Shown piece by piece: positions 26,359 to 35,742 of a stretch of DNA of 64,000 nucleotides. The DNA lies in contig NZ_LSIF01000036.1 in NCBI RefSeq assembly GCF_001556105.1, forward strand, positions 1-64,000, read 5' to 3'. The DNA is from Pseudoxanthomonas mexicana (GTDB lineage: Bacteria; Pseudomonadota; Gammaproteobacteria; Xanthomonadales; Xanthomonadaceae). The translations under genes and the position numbers were made by a program. Each line of letters opens with the position of its first letter. Positions within the stretch are counted from its first letter, which is position 1. The notes under the pieces are model-generated. The model was not told the origin of the DNA, did not search any database, and worked only from the letters and a program-made list of their open reading frames with translations.

Positions 26359-29046
26359 ATGCCTGAACAGAATTCCCTGCCGTTCCCGGACGGCCCAACC
26401 CCGACGCCGTCCGGCAAGAAGCCCGCCGCGACGGATGCGCCTGCGCCCGACGCGTCGCCCGATCCCGTGGCCGGCGACGATGCGCCGGTGACTGCAGGCG
26501 TGCCGATGGCGCCCCCGAGCGCAACGCGACAGGCCAAGCGCCCCCTGTGGGCGCGGATGCTGGGCCGCCTCGCCGATCCGTGGCTGGCGCTGAACATCGA
26601 GCCCGGCGTGCCGGCCGACCTGCTGGACGGCCGCCCGGTCTGCTACGTGCTGGAAGACTACGGCCTGTCGAACGCGCTGATCCTCGACCGCGCCTGCCGC
26701 GACGCCGGCCTGCCCTCGCCGCTGGTGCCGCTGCCGGTCGGCGGCAATCCGCTCGGCCGCAAGCGCGCGTACGTGGCGCTGTCGCGCCGCAACGCCAGCA
26801 CGCTGATTCCCGACCAGATCAGCGCCAAGACCCATTCCGGCTCGCTGGCCAAGCTGCTGCAGGCGCATCGCGCCAGCCCGACGCTGGACGTGCAACTGGT
26901 GCCGGTGTCGATCTTCGTCGGCCGTGCACCGGACAAGCAGAGCGGCTGGTTCTCGGTACTGTTCTCCGAGAACTGGGCCATCGTCGGCCGCTTCCGCCGC
27001 CTGCTCGCCATCCTGCTCAACGGTCGCGGCACCATCGTGCGCTTCGCGCCGCCGGTATCGCTGCGCGGCACCGTCGACGAAGGCCTGGAACCCGAACGCA
27101 CCGTCCGCAAGCTCTCGCGCGTCCTGCGCACGCACTTCCACCGCATCCGCGAAGCGGTCATCGGCCCCGACCTGTCGACCCGCCGCCTGCTGGTGGACCA
27201 GGTGCTGGCCGCCGACCCGGTGAAGGAGGCCATCGTCGAGCAGGCCCGGCGCGACAAGTCCAAGCCGGAGGATGCGTGGAAGAAAGCGCACGCCTACGCG
27301 TGGGAAATCGCCGCCGACTATTCCAACCCGGTGGTGCGTTCGGCCAGCTTCCTGCTGAGCCATGTGTGGAACCAGATCTACGACGGCGTGCTGGTCCACC
27401 ACCTGGACAAGTTCAAGGAAGCCGCGCCGGGCCATGAAGTCGTCTACGTGCCCTGCCACCGCAGCCACATGGACTACCTGCTGCTGTCGTACCTGCTGTA
27501 CGAACGCGGCATCGTGCCGCCGCACATCGCGGCCGGCATCAACCTCAACCTGCCCGTCGTCGGCACGCTGCTGCGCAAGGGCGGCGCGTTCTTCATGCGC
27601 CGCAGCTTCCGTGGCAACCCGCTGTACTCGGCGGTGTTCACCGAATACGTAGCGCAGCTGGTCTCCGGCGGCTACTCGCTGGAGTACTTCATCGAAGGCG
27701 GGCGCTCGCGCACCGGCCGGCTGCTGCCGCCCAAGGGCGGCATGATCTCGATGACGCTGCGCGCGTTCCTGCGCCAGCCGCGCAAGCCGGTGCTGTTCCA
27801 GCCGGTCTACATCGGCTACGAGAAGCTGCTGGAAGGCACCAGCTACCTGGACGAACTCAGCGGCCGACCGAAGGAAAAGGAATCCATCTGGGCCGTGCTG
27901 TGGGGCATCCCCAAGGTGTTGCGACAGAACTACGGCCAGGTGGTGGTGAACTTCGGCGAGCCGATTCCGTTGAACGACGCGCTGGCCAAGCACGCGCCGG
28001 AATGGGACGGCACGCCGGTCGGCGAAGAGGAAAAGCCGGCGTGGCTGTCCGACATCGTCGATGCGCTGGCCCAGCAGATCCAGGTCAACATCAACCGCGC
28101 CGCCGACGTGAACCCGATCAACCTGCTGGCGCTGGCGCTGCTGTCCACGCCCAAGCACGCGATGGGCGAAGCCGACCTGATCGCGCAGATCGAACTGTCG
28201 AAGACGCTGCTCGCCGAACTGCCGTACTCCGACCGCGTCACCGTCACCCCGCACTCGCCAGACCGCATCATTTCCCACGCCGAAGACATCAACATGCTGC
28301 AGCGGATCAAGCATCCGCTCGGCGACGTGCTGAGCGTGGACGACGACACCGCGGTGCTGCTGAGCTACTACCGCAACAACGTACTGCACCTGTTCACGGC
28401 GTCGTCGTGGATCGCCTGCTGCTTCCAGAACAACCGCCGCATGAGCCGTGCCGGCGTGCTGCGGCTGGGGCGCACGCTGTATCCGTTCCTGCAGGCCGAG
28501 TTGTTCCTGCCGTGGAGCGAGGACGAGTTCGCCGAGCGCATGGAGCGCACCATCGAGGTCTTCGTCCGCGAAGGCCTGCTGCAGCAGGTCAACGACGACG
28601 ATGGCGGCATCCTGGCGCGCAGCGCCGGCCAGACCGACGAGGTGTTCCGCCTCCGTGCGATCGGCCACTCGCTGCAACAGGCGTTCGAGCGTTACTACAT
28701 CGCCATCTCGGTGCTGGTGAAGAACGGACCCGGCACGCTGGGTGCCGCCGAACTGGAAAGCCTGTGCCAGCAGGCGGCGCAGCGCCTCAGCCTGCTGTAC
28801 GCGCCGGCGGCGCCGGAGTTCTTCGACAAGACGCTGTTCCGCGGCTTCATCCAGAAGCTGCGCGAACTGAGGCTGGTCTGGCCGGACGAGAACAGCAAGC
28901 TGCTGTTCGACGACCGCCTGGACGCATGGGCGCGCGACGCCAAGGCCATCCTCGGCCGCGAGCTGCGCCACACCATCGAGAAGGTCAGCCCGGAAGCGGT
29001 GAAGGCCACCGTACCCACCGAGCCGGCGGCTACGGCGCAGGACTGA
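26359..29046 (+). CDS. plsB: Glycerol-3-phosphate 1-O-acyltransferase
   Basis: A ~895-residue inner-membrane-associated enzyme for the first step of phospholipid synthesis: acyl-ACP or acyl-CoA plus glycerol-3-phosphate to lysophosphatidate. Block I 'CHRSHMDYLL' has the catalytic HX4D, block II is 'RRSFRGNPLY', block III 'FIEGGRSRTGRLL' and block IV 'FQPVYIGYEKL'. The first ~45 residues are Pro/Ala-rich and variable. ATG 26350 would add three residues. Upstream 26214-26358 has no gene. Confidence 0.96.
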   Translation: MPEQNSLPFPDGPTPTPSGKKPAATDAPAPDASPDPVAGDDAPVTAGVPMAPPSATRQAKRPLWARMLGRLADPWLALNIEPGVPADLLDGRPVCYVLEDYGLSNALILDRACRDAGLPSPLVPLPVGGNPLGRKRAYVALSRRNASTLIPDQISAKTHSGSLAKLLQAHRASPTLDVQLVPVSIFVGRAPDKQSGWFSVLFSENWAIVGRFRRLLAILLNGRGTIVRFAPPVSLRGTVDEGLEPERTVRKLSRVLRTHFHRIREAVIGPDLSTRRLLVDQVLAADPVKEAIVEQARRDKSKPEDAWKKAHAYAWEIAADYSNPVVRSASFLLSHVWNQIYDGVLVHHLDKFKEAAPGHEVVYVPCHRSHMDYLLLSYLLYERGIVPPHIAAGINLNLPVVGTLLRKGGAFFMRRSFRGNPLYSAVFTEYVAQLVSGGYSLEYFIEGGRSRTGRLLPPKGGMISMTLRAFLRQPRKPVLFQPVYIGYEKLLEGTSYLDELSGRPKEKESIWAVLWGIPKVLRQNYGQVVVNFGEPIPLNDALAKHAPEWDGTPVGEEEKPAWLSDIVDALAQQIQVNINRAADVNPINLLALALLSTPKHAMGEADLIAQIELSKTLLAELPYSDRVTVTPHSPDRIISHAEDINMLQRIKHPLGDVLSVDDDTAVLLSYYRNNVLHLFTASSWIACCFQNNRRMSRAGVLRLGRTLYPFLQAELFLPWSEDEFAERMERTIEVFVREGLLQQVNDDDGGILARSAGQTDEVFRLRAIGHSLQQAFERYYIAISVLVKNGPGTLGAAELESLCQQAAQRLSLLYAPAAPEFFDKTLFRGFIQKLRELRLVWPDENSKLLFDDRLDAWARDAKAILGRELRHTIEKVSPEAVKATVPTEPAATAQD

Positions 29047-29071
29047 TGCCGTCCGCTGGCCGGGACGCCGG

Positions 29072-29791
29072 TCAGGACAAGGCGTGGAACGAGCGCGTCA
29101 GCCACGCTTTCGCAGGCAGCGCGCGCGCGGGCTCGCGGATCAGACGGTGCAGCGGCGAACCGCATTCGGACAGATACGGCTCGTCCTCCATCACCAGCAC
29201 CATGCGCAGCAGGTCCACACCACCGGGCAGGATCGCCGGCGGCAGGTATTCGCGGAAGCCGTAGTGTTCGAACACGCCATGCAGGAAGGGTTCGCAGGCC
29301 ATCAGGCAGAACTGGATGCGCGCTTCCTGCGCCCAGCGATACGCCTCTTCCATCAGCCGGTCCACCACCGGCTTGCTGCGCTGGTCGGCCTGCACGGCGA
29401 ACCGCGTGCCCACCGCCACGTGCGACAGCGGCCAGGTGCGTGCGAACGCGTCGATCTGGAACAGGCTGCCGTACTCCACCTGCACGGCGAGCGGCGCGAA
29501 ATCGTGCAGGCGTAGCGTGGCGATGGCCTGCGCGCCTTTCTCCACGGCCAGCGTGGTGCCGCAGGCATCCAGGCCGTCGGTGACCCGTCGGCTGCGGTCG
29601 CCGAAATGGCCCTGTTCGTGGAAGTAGACTTCGCGACGCAAGCGCGGCACGTCGCCCAGCGAGTCGCCGGGCAGCATGCGCCGCATCCGCAATCCGATGC
29701 CGGCGAGCGCGTCCTCGGTCGACGCCGCCGCGATCCGCGCCTCACGCGCCGATGACGGCATCCGGTGGTTGAACGGCTTGTCCTGCTCCAT
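29072..29791 (-). CDS. FeeM-like N-acyl amino acid synthase (autoinducer-synthase fold)
   Basis: A ~239-residue GNAT/LuxI-fold acyltransferase. 'LRREVYFHEQGHFGDR' is the substrate-binding arm, 'QAIATLRLHDF' the core strand, 'VGTRFAVQADQRSKPVVDRL' the cofactor region, and 'CLMACEPFLHGVFEHYGFRE' the C-terminal part. These resemble N-acyl amino acid synthases (FeeM group) that join an acyl-ACP fatty chain to an amino acid. Product and role (signal, lipid or exosortase-linked) are unknown. ATG 29791 has GGGAG upstream. It converges with plsB (25 bp). Confidence 0.6.
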   Translation of the reverse strand: MEQDKPFNHRMPSSAREARIAAASTEDALAGIGLRMRRMLPGDSLGDVPRLRREVYFHEQGHFGDRSRRVTDGLDACGTTLAVEKGAQAIATLRLHDFAPLAVQVEYGSLFQIDAFARTWPLSHVAVGTRFAVQADQRSKPVVDRLMEEAYRWAQEARIQFCLMACEPFLHGVFEHYGFREYLPPAILPGGVDLLRMVLVMEDEPYLSECGSPLHRLIREPARALPAKAWLTRSFHALS

Positions 29792-29830
29792 GCCACTCCC
29801 TCGCCACGGCGCAGTCGCGCACATGGTCTG

Positions 29831-29893
29831 TCATTGGGAACCGCGGTGCCGGCAGGACGGCAGGCGGTCATTGGGTCGTAGGGGAAATCCCCA
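29831..29893 (-). promoter_or_regulatory. Repeat-containing upstream region of the FeeM-like gene
   Basis: Within the 281-bp gene-free stretch 29,792-30,072 there are two direct copies of TCATTGGG (29831-29838 and 29868-29875, 37 bp apart) and a palindrome GGGGA-AA-TCCCC (29881-29892). They lie 40-100 bp upstream of the FeeM-like start and could be operator sites. The rest of the stretch shows nothing recognisable. Confidence 0.4.
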
Positions 29894-30072
29894 CACCTGG
29901 CTATCAAGCAAGCATCGCGCCAACCGGAGCGCTTCCCGGGAATCGGCAGCGAAGGACCGCGATGCGGGCATCGCACCCCCGGACAGCGCTCACCGGAGCG
30001 CCGGCGATCGGTCAAGGGTGACGCCCAGCGTCAGATTCGAACTTCAGAGGTGGGTCGAAAGGTGTCGCTGCG

Positions 30073-30279
30073 TCAGGCCGGCTCGTCCGGGATCTGCGCG
30101 CTTTCCAGCCGCGCAATGCAGTCCTTGAGCCACAACTTGCGCTTCTTCAGCCGCTTGATCGCAACCTCATCCGCGTCCGCGTCGTCCGCCAGGCGCGCGA
30201 TGGCCTCGTCGAGATCACGGTGCTCGGTCCGCAGCGTGGCGATCTTGTCAGCGATGTCGGCGGGGTTGTCTGTTTCCAC
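30073..30279 (-). CDS. YdcH-like (DUF465) small protein
   Basis: The 68-residue helical protein has the DUF465 pattern: '[18 protein letters not shown]' followed by '[20 protein letters not shown]', two helices forming a coiled-coil hairpin. Function unproven. GTG 30279 gives the family length; the longer reading from 30330 runs into the ttcA promoter. It is divergent from ttcA. Confidence 0.85.
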   Translation of the reverse strand: METDNPADIADKIATLRTEHRDLDEAIARLADDADADEVAIKRLKKRKLWLKDCIARLESAQIPDEPA

Positions 30280-30325
30280 CCGTCGAGCGTACACCGCTGG
30301 CCGCGGGGGCGTCACCGCACCCCGG

Positions 30326-30331
30326 TACAAT
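30326..30331 (+). promoter_or_regulatory. -10 box of ttcA, possibly giving a leaderless mRNA
   Basis: TACAAT (30326-30331) ends 7 bp before ATG 30339, so transcription should begin at or next to that ATG. The -35 region is poor. The alternative ATG 30330 would lie inside the -10 box and is not credible. Confidence 0.4.
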
Positions 30332-30338
30332 GACGGCC

Positions 30339-31241
30339 ATGAGCGCCGTCCTGCCCCTGCCCGACCCCGTCCTGCGCCGCACGGTCGCCGATCCGCGTCA
30401 CGCCGGGCACGCGCAGGGCAAGCTGGCCAGGCGCCTGCGCCGGCAGGTCGGCCAGGCGATCGCCGACTTCGGCATGATCGAGGACGGCGACAAGGTGATG
30501 GTCTGCCTGTCCGGCGGCAAGGACAGCTACACGATGCTGGACATCCTGCTGCAGTTGCAGAAGAAGGCGCCGGTGCGCTTCGAGCTGGTGGCGGTGAACC
30601 TGGACCAGAAGCAGCCCGGCTTTCCCGCGCATGTGTTGCCGAAGTACCTGGAACGCGTCGGCGTGCCGTTCCACATCATCGAGCAGGACACCTATTCGGT
30701 GGTCAGCCGGGTGATTCCGGAAGGCAAGACGATGTGCTCGCTGTGTTCGCGCCTGCGCCGCGGCGCGCTGTACCGCTACGCCGAGGAGAACGGCTTCACC
30801 AAGATCGCGCTGGGACACCACCGCGACGACCTGGTGGCGACGTTCTTCCTCAACCTGTTCTTCCACGCCAAGCTCTCGGGCATGCCGCCGAAGCTGCTGT
30901 CGGACAACGGCAAGCACGTGGTGATCCGCCCGCTCGCCTACGTGCGCGAGGACGACATCGCCGAATACGCCGACGCCAAGGCCTTTCCCATCATTCCCTG
31001 CAACCTGTGCGGCAGCCAGGAAAACCTGCAGCGCAAGCAGGTCAAGAAGATGATGGACGCGTGGGAACGCGACACGCCCGGCCGCATCGAGACCATCGCA
31101 CGCGCGCTGGGCGACATCCGCCCGTCGCAGCTCAGCGATCCGGCCCTGTTCGATTTCCGGTCACTCGGCCATCGCGACGGTGCCGCACTGCCCGGCGCAG
31201 ACCAGTGGCTGGCGGGCGATCCTGTCGCCGACGACACCTGA
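30339..31241 (+). CDS. ttcA: tRNA 2-thiocytidine(32) synthetase
   Basis: The 300-residue PP-loop ATPase thiolates C32 of tRNAs using a [4Fe-4S] cluster. The P-loop is '[12 protein letters not shown]'. Two Cys pairs are '[12 protein letters not shown]' and 'IPCNLCGSQ'; 'LGHHRDDL' is also conserved. I prefer ATG 30339 over 30330 because the latter overlaps the -10 box. Confidence 0.95.
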   Translation: MSAVLPLPDPVLRRTVADPRHAGHAQGKLARRLRRQVGQAIADFGMIEDGDKVMVCLSGGKDSYTMLDILLQLQKKAPVRFELVAVNLDQKQPGFPAHVLPKYLERVGVPFHIIEQDTYSVVSRVIPEGKTMCSLCSRLRRGALYRYAEENGFTKIALGHHRDDLVATFFLNLFFHAKLSGMPPKLLSDNGKHVVIRPLAYVREDDIAEYADAKAFPIIPCNLCGSQENLQRKQVKKMMDAWERDTPGRIETIARALGDIRPSQLSDPALFDFRSLGHRDGAALPGADQWLAGDPVADDT

Positions 31242-31304
31242 TACTCCCCTTCGACCACGCCCACCGCGGCATGGCCTTTCCGCTTTCCAGAGACCTGTCT
31301 TTCG

Positions 31305-32207
31305 ATGTTCTTCCGCAATCTGACGCTGTTCCGCTTCCCCACCTCCCTCGATTTCTCCCAGCTCGATGAACTGCTCCCGGAGGCCGCCCTCAAGCCGGTC
31401 GGGCCGCTGGAGCTGTCCTCGCGCGGCTTCATCTCGCCGTTCGGCCGTGGCGAGGACGCGCTGTCCCACCGCATCAACGACGCCATCTGGCTGAGCGTGG
31501 GCGGCGAGGACAAGATCCTGCCCGGCGCCGTGGTCAACGACCTGCTGCAGAAGAAGCTGCAGGAGATCGAGGCGAAGGAAGGCCGCAAGCCCGGCGGCAA
31601 GACCCGCAAGCGGCTGAAGGACGACCTGCTGCACGAACTGCTGCCGCGCGCGTTCGTGAAGCCCTCGCGTACCGACGCACTGATCGATCTGGAGCATGGC
31701 TTCATCGCCATCGACGCGTCCTCGCGCAAGACCGGCGAGAACGTGGTGTCGGAAGTGCGCCGCGCGCTGGGCAGCTTCCCCGCGTTGCCGCTCAACGCCG
31801 AAGTGGCGCCGCGCAACGTGCTGACCGGCTGGATCGCCGGCGAAGCCTTGCCGGAAGGTTTGTCGCTGGGCGAGGAATGCGAGCTCAAGGACGCGATGGA
31901 CGGTGGCGCGGTGGTGAAGTGCCAGAACCAGGAACTGCAGAGCGACGAGATCGCCAAGCACCTGGAAGCCGGCAAGCAGGTCACCAAGCTGGCGCTGGTG
32001 CTGGACGACCACGTGTCCTTCGTCCTGGGCGAGGACCTGATCGTGCGCAAGCTGAAGTTCCTCGATGGTGCGGTCGACCAGTTGGAGAACACCGAGCACG
32101 ACGACCTGCGCGCCGAGCTGGATGCGCGCTTCGCCCTGATGTCGGGCGAGGTGAAGCGGCTGTTCCTGGTGCTGGAGCACGCGCTGAAACTCAGCAAGGC
32201 CGACTGA
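31305..32207 (+). CDS. rdgC: Recombination-associated protein RdgC
   Basis: The 300-residue product matches RdgC throughout: 'FFRNLTLFRFP', 'SRGFISPFGRGEDALSH', 'WIAGEALPEGLSLGEECEL', 'QVTKLALVLDDHVSFVLGE' and 'KFLDGAVDQ'. RdgC forms a ring-shaped dimer on duplex DNA and limits RecA filament formation. It is nucleoid-associated. Confidence 0.96.
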   Translation: MFFRNLTLFRFPTSLDFSQLDELLPEAALKPVGPLELSSRGFISPFGRGEDALSHRINDAIWLSVGGEDKILPGAVVNDLLQKKLQEIEAKEGRKPGGKTRKRLKDDLLHELLPRAFVKPSRTDALIDLEHGFIAIDASSRKTGENVVSEVRRALGSFPALPLNAEVAPRNVLTGWIAGEALPEGLSLGEECELKDAMDGGAVVKCQNQELQSDEIAKHLEAGKQVTKLALVLDDHVSFVLGEDLIVRKLKFLDGAVDQLENTEHDDLRAELDARFALMSGEVKRLFLVLEHALKLSKAD

Positions 32208-32249
32208 GCGCACGCGACCGCGGCGGCCCATCCGCTACCATCGTCCTCC

Positions 32250-33038
32250 ATGCCGTCCCTGCTCCAGCGCCTGATCACCCGCACGCCGCGCAGCGTGGAG
32301 CGCGATACGGTAACGGTGACGCTGGAGGATGGCCGCGTGCTGGACGTCCAGCGTGTCCGCGACCCTCGCGCCAAGCGGCTGAAGCTCAGCATCGACGAGC
32401 GTGGCGCGCGCCTGACGCTGCCGTGGCGCGCCAGCCTGGTGTCGGGCGACCGCTTCCTGCAGCAGCACCGCGGCTGGCTGGCCGAGCAACTCGCCCGCTA
32501 CATGCCGCACGACGACCTGCCCGCTTTCGTCCCCGGCGTCACACCGCACCTGCCGCTGCGCGGCGAGGACGTTCCGCTGCACTGGCACGAGGGCCGCTTC
32601 GCCCGCATCGAGCGGCTGGAGGATGGCGTCCACGTGCGCCTGCCTGCGCGCGTCAGCGATGCCACGCTGCGGCGGACGCTGCGCGCGTTCTACGAGGCCG
32701 AAGCCCGTGCCGACATCGGGCGATGGCTACCGGCCTACCTTGCCGGACTGCCGCGTGCGCCGCGCCAGATCCGCTTGAAGGTGATGTCCTCGCAATGGGG
32801 CTCGCTGGCCCCCGACGGCACGCTGACACTGGATCTGGCGCTGGTGCTGGGCCGTCCCTCGGCGTTCGAGTACGTCCTGGTCCATGAGCTCTGCCACCTG
32901 CTGCAGGCCAACCATTCGCCTGCGTTCTGGGCGGAAGTCGAGACCCGCTTCCCCGCGTGGCGCGATGAACGGCAATGGTTCCACGCCCACGGGCGTCCGC
33001 TGAAGGCCCGGTTGCACCGGCTGTTGCAGGCGCGCTGA
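32250..33038 (+). CDS. YgjP-like M48-clan metallopeptidase
   Basis: The 262-residue DUF45 protein has the zinc motif 'VLVHELCHLLQANHSPAFW' (HELCH plus downstream His) and the preceding 'SSQWGSLAPDGTLTLDLAL' typical of YgjP/WLM-like peptidases. No signal peptide, so it is cytoplasmic. Substrates are not known for most members. It follows rdgC by 42 bp. Confidence 0.9.
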   Translation: MPSLLQRLITRTPRSVERDTVTVTLEDGRVLDVQRVRDPRAKRLKLSIDERGARLTLPWRASLVSGDRFLQQHRGWLAEQLARYMPHDDLPAFVPGVTPHLPLRGEDVPLHWHEGRFARIERLEDGVHVRLPARVSDATLRRTLRAFYEAEARADIGRWLPAYLAGLPRAPRQIRLKVMSSQWGSLAPDGTLTLDLALVLGRPSAFEYVLVHELCHLLQANHSPAFWAEVETRFPAWRDERQWFHAHGRPLKARLHRLLQAR

Positions 33039-33118
33039 GGCCCTTGTCGAGCAACGTGATTCATCTCATGTCCTGAATGAGACGTTCGTCACGATTTTGA
33101 AGGTAAGCCAGTACTTTC

Positions 33119-33141
33119 GGTCCCGCAGGGAATGCGGGACC
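33119..33141. other. Perfect 9-bp stem-loop
   Basis: GGTCCCGCA (33119-33127) and TGCGGGACC (33133-33141) pair around loop GGGAA in the 128-bp gap between the YgjP-like gene and the next gene. There is no T-run. It may be a transcript-end hairpin or part of the downstream leader. Confidence 0.4.
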
Positions 33142-33166
33142 GCTACCCGGCCCCTCCTTCCTATCG

Positions 33167-33796
33167 ATGCCGCCCATGGACCGTCGCCCCATTCTCCCTC
33201 CGTTGTCTTCCCCGCCTCCCGTCGCGGACCGTCCTCGCGAATCGGGAAAAGTGGAGTCGATGCGCGGGTTCTCGCTGTACGCGATTCCACCCTCGGAGAC
33301 GGCCGCCAGTCTCCAGGCCCGACGCGCCGTGATGAGTCGCAAGAGCCTGTCGGTGGAAGAAGCCTCCGCACGTGCTCGTGAACGACGCCACGCCGCCAGC
33401 AAGATCCAGCGGTTCGATCGCATTGGCGCACTGCTCGTCGTGTTGCTGGTGACTGCGGCGGCCGTCGCGTGGCTCGGCAGCGCGCAAGGGTCGATTCCCA
33501 CCCTGTTGGCGGGTTACGGCCTGCTGGGCCTCGCGATCGCGGCGCTCGTGGCGCGCCTGACGCGCACGCCCGAGGCGGGACGGCTGCCGCTGGAGCGCTA
33601 TTACCTGCCCGACGAACAACTGGCAAGCGCGGACGACATCACGCTGCTGCGCCGCCTGGCGCAGGAAGACCGCGAACTGGATGCGGTCACTACCGCGTGG
33701 TGGCGGAGCAGCGCACCGATCCGCAAGGGCGACGTGGCGCTGGCCGTGGAATTCCATGCCGCCAAGCACGGCGGCTCAGCGCGTCAGAAAGCCTGA
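33167..33796 (+). CDS. Membrane protein of unknown function
   Basis: The 209-residue product has a polar ~85-residue N-terminus, two transmembrane helices (about 86-105 and 111-127), and a soluble tail with acidic-helical character ('EQLASADDITLLRRLAQED'). ATG 33176 is an alternative start. The last 21 bp overlap the end of the convergent hydrolase gene. Not recognised. Confidence 0.65.
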   Translation: MPPMDRRPILPPLSSPPPVADRPRESGKVESMRGFSLYAIPPSETAASLQARRAVMSRKSLSVEEASARARERRHAASKIQRFDRIGALLVVLLVTAAAVAWLGSAQGSIPTLLAGYGLLGLAIAALVARLTRTPEAGRLPLERYYLPDEQLASADDITLLRRLAQEDRELDAVTTAWWRSSAPIRKGDVALAVEFHAAKHGGSARQKA

Positions 33797-34621
33797 TATC
33801 AGCGCGGCGACGCGCGCAGGATCTTCCATGTGCAGGTGATGCGTGCCGGCCATGACATGCAAGCGGCCATCCGGCAGCAGCGACGCGCGATGCGAGCGCA
33901 AGGGCTCGGGAAAATACGGTTGCGGCGGGTCCGCATAGACCACCATCGTCGGGCAGGCGATGCCGGCCACCAGCGCCGCCAACTGCGCTTCATCCAGCCG
34001 CTGCGGCGTGGGAAGCGTCAGGCGCGGGTCGCTGCTCCAGACGAATCCGCCCTCCACCGGCCGTACACCACGCTCGACGAGCAGTCGTGCTGCCGGCTCG
34101 CTCAGCTGGTTGGCGAGCATGCGCGCCCGGATCGGTGCCGCGAGATCGGCGAACACCCGCAATTGCTTACCCGGCAACGCACGTGCGGCCGCGATCGACT
34201 CGCGCCAGCGGTCGGCGGTGCGTTCCACCGTCTCCGCAAGGCCACCCAGCGCCTCGATCACGACCAGTCGCTGCACGCGTTCCGGCACCGCGGCCGCCAT
34301 CAGGCTGGCGATGCCGGCACCCATCGAATGACCGAGCAGCGAAAACGTCTCCCATCCCAGCGCATCGGCGATGTCGAGCACCGCGTTGACCGCGACGCCA
34401 CTGGTGTATTCGGCCCCCGGCGCGAGATGCGCGCTGCGTCCATGGCCCGGAAGGTCGGGCGCCACCAACTGCACGCCGGGCAGATGGTCCGCCAACGGGA
34501 CAAAGCTGGCGGCGTTGTCCAGCCAGCCATGCAGTGCGAGCACGCGCGGACCTTCGTCGCCGGTCCGCAGGCCAGTGATCCGCCCCAACGGAATGTCGAC
34601 CGCGAAGTCGCGCAGCGTCAT
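33776..34621 (-). CDS. Alpha/beta-fold hydrolase
   Basis: The 281-residue product has '[12 protein letters not shown]' (oxyanion region), '[10 protein letters not shown]', the nucleophile elbow 'GHSMGAG', an acid near '[11 protein letters not shown]', and His in 'GTHHLHMED'. The layout resembles MEST/serine-hydrolase-like esterases; substrate unknown. It overlaps hemH by 4 bp on the same strand, so the two are probably co-transcribed. Confidence 0.88.
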   Translation of the reverse strand: MTLRDFAVDIPLGRITGLRTGDEGPRVLALHGWLDNAASFVPLADHLPGVQLVAPDLPGHGRSAHLAPGAEYTSGVAVNAVLDIADALGWETFSLLGHSMGAGIASLMAAAVPERVQRLVVIEALGGLAETVERTADRWRESIAAARALPGKQLRVFADLAAPIRARMLANQLSEPAARLLVERGVRPVEGGFVWSSDPRLTLPTPQRLDEAQLAALVAGIACPTMVVYADPPQPYFPEPLRSHRASLLPDGRLHVMAGTHHLHMEDPARVAALISGFLTR

Positions 34622-35586
34622 GTCCCCGCACCGGCAACACGCTGCGCCAGCGATGCCAATGCGTCGGCGTGCAGGGCACCGTCATTGAGGCAGGGCACGT
34701 AGCGAAGCTCACCACCTCCCGCTTCATGGAACAACTCTGCGTTCTGCATGGCGATCTCTTCCAGCGTCTCGAGGCAGTCCACCGCGAAACCGGGACAGAC
34801 CACGTCGACGCGTTGCACACCACGCGCCGCCAGTGACTGCAGCGTGCGGTCGGTGGCAGGCTCCAGCCAGCGCTCCTTGCCGAACCGGGACTGGTAGGTC
34901 AGCGTCCATTCGTCATCGCGCAAGCCCAGCGCCTGCACGATCGCGCGCGTGCTGGCCTCGCAGCGCTGCGGGTACGGATCGCCGTTGCGCGCCACACGCT
35001 GCGGCAGGCCATGGTAGGAAAACAGCAGGTGGTCGCCGGCGCCGTGACGCTCGCGCCATTGCCGGATCGAGGTCGCCACGGCCGCCACCCAGCCGGGATC
35101 GACCGAATAGTCCTCGATGAACTGCACATCGAGCCCCATCGCCTCGCGCGCGACCACATCGCGTACCGATTCCGTCGTGGTCGTGGAGTACTGCGGGTAC
35201 AGCGACAACACCACGACGCGACGGATGCCGTCGGCGCGCAGCGCGCGCAGGCGCTCGGCCAGGGCCGGCCGGCCGTAGCGCATCGCATCCTGTACGCGCC
35301 AGTCCGGCAACGCTGCCTGCACGGCCTCGGCGAGCCGGCGGGTGTACACCGCCAACGGCGAGCCTTCCGGCATCCAGATGCTGGCGTACTTTTCTGCCGC
35401 CTTCGGTCCGCGAAGCGGCAGGATCACGCCCCGCAGCAGCGGTTGCCACAGCAGCCAGGGAATCTGCACCACGCGGCGGTCGCTGAGGAACTCGGCAAGG
35501 TAGCGGCGCACCGCCGGTGCGGTGGGCGCCTCGGGCGTGCCAAGGTTGACGAGGAGCAGCGCAGTAGCGGGCGTGGTGGCTGGCAT
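34618..35586 (-). CDS. hemH: Ferrochelatase
   Basis: The 322-residue product inserts Fe2+ into protoporphyrin IX, the last step of haem synthesis. '[20 protein letters not shown]', split here at the natural start, is the family N-terminus. 'FSYHGLPQR' carries the metal-site His, and '[17 protein letters not shown]' has the Glu. No Fe-S Cys cluster at the C-terminus. It is membrane-associated. A hydrolase gene follows with 4-bp overlap. Confidence 0.95.
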   Translation of the reverse strand: MPATTPATALLLVNLGTPEAPTAPAVRRYLAEFLSDRRVVQIPWLLWQPLLRGVILPLRGPKAAEKYASIWMPEGSPLAVYTRRLAEAVQAALPDWRVQDAMRYGRPALAERLRALRADGIRRVVVLSLYPQYSTTTTESVRDVVAREAMGLDVQFIEDYSVDPGWVAAVATSIRQWRERHGAGDHLLFSYHGLPQRVARNGDPYPQRCEASTRAIVQALGLRDDEWTLTYQSRFGKERWLEPATDRTLQSLAARGVQRVDVVCPGFAVDCLETLEEIAMQNAELFHEAGGGELRYVPCLNDGALHADALASLAQRVAGAGT

Positions 35587-35742
35587 CCGCGTATTGTGTC
35601 AGAGCGTTGCGGCCACGCCGATGCCGTGCGACGTTCCGACGCCGCGGATGCAGGCCGGCCATTGTCAGCACTGATTCATCCGCCCCCGCCTACTTTCAGC
35701 CAGCTGCAGCCTCCTGCTGCGAAATCCCCTGATGGAGCCGCC

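Noticed and set aside
26272-28971. 899-codon minus-strand open frame
   Set aside because: Exact antisense shadow of plsB, caused by GC-rich codon bias; composition is Arg/His/Gln-rich noise.
30938-32392. Ser/Arg-rich minus-strand open frame
   Set aside because: Antisense to ttcA and rdgC, which have clear family motifs.
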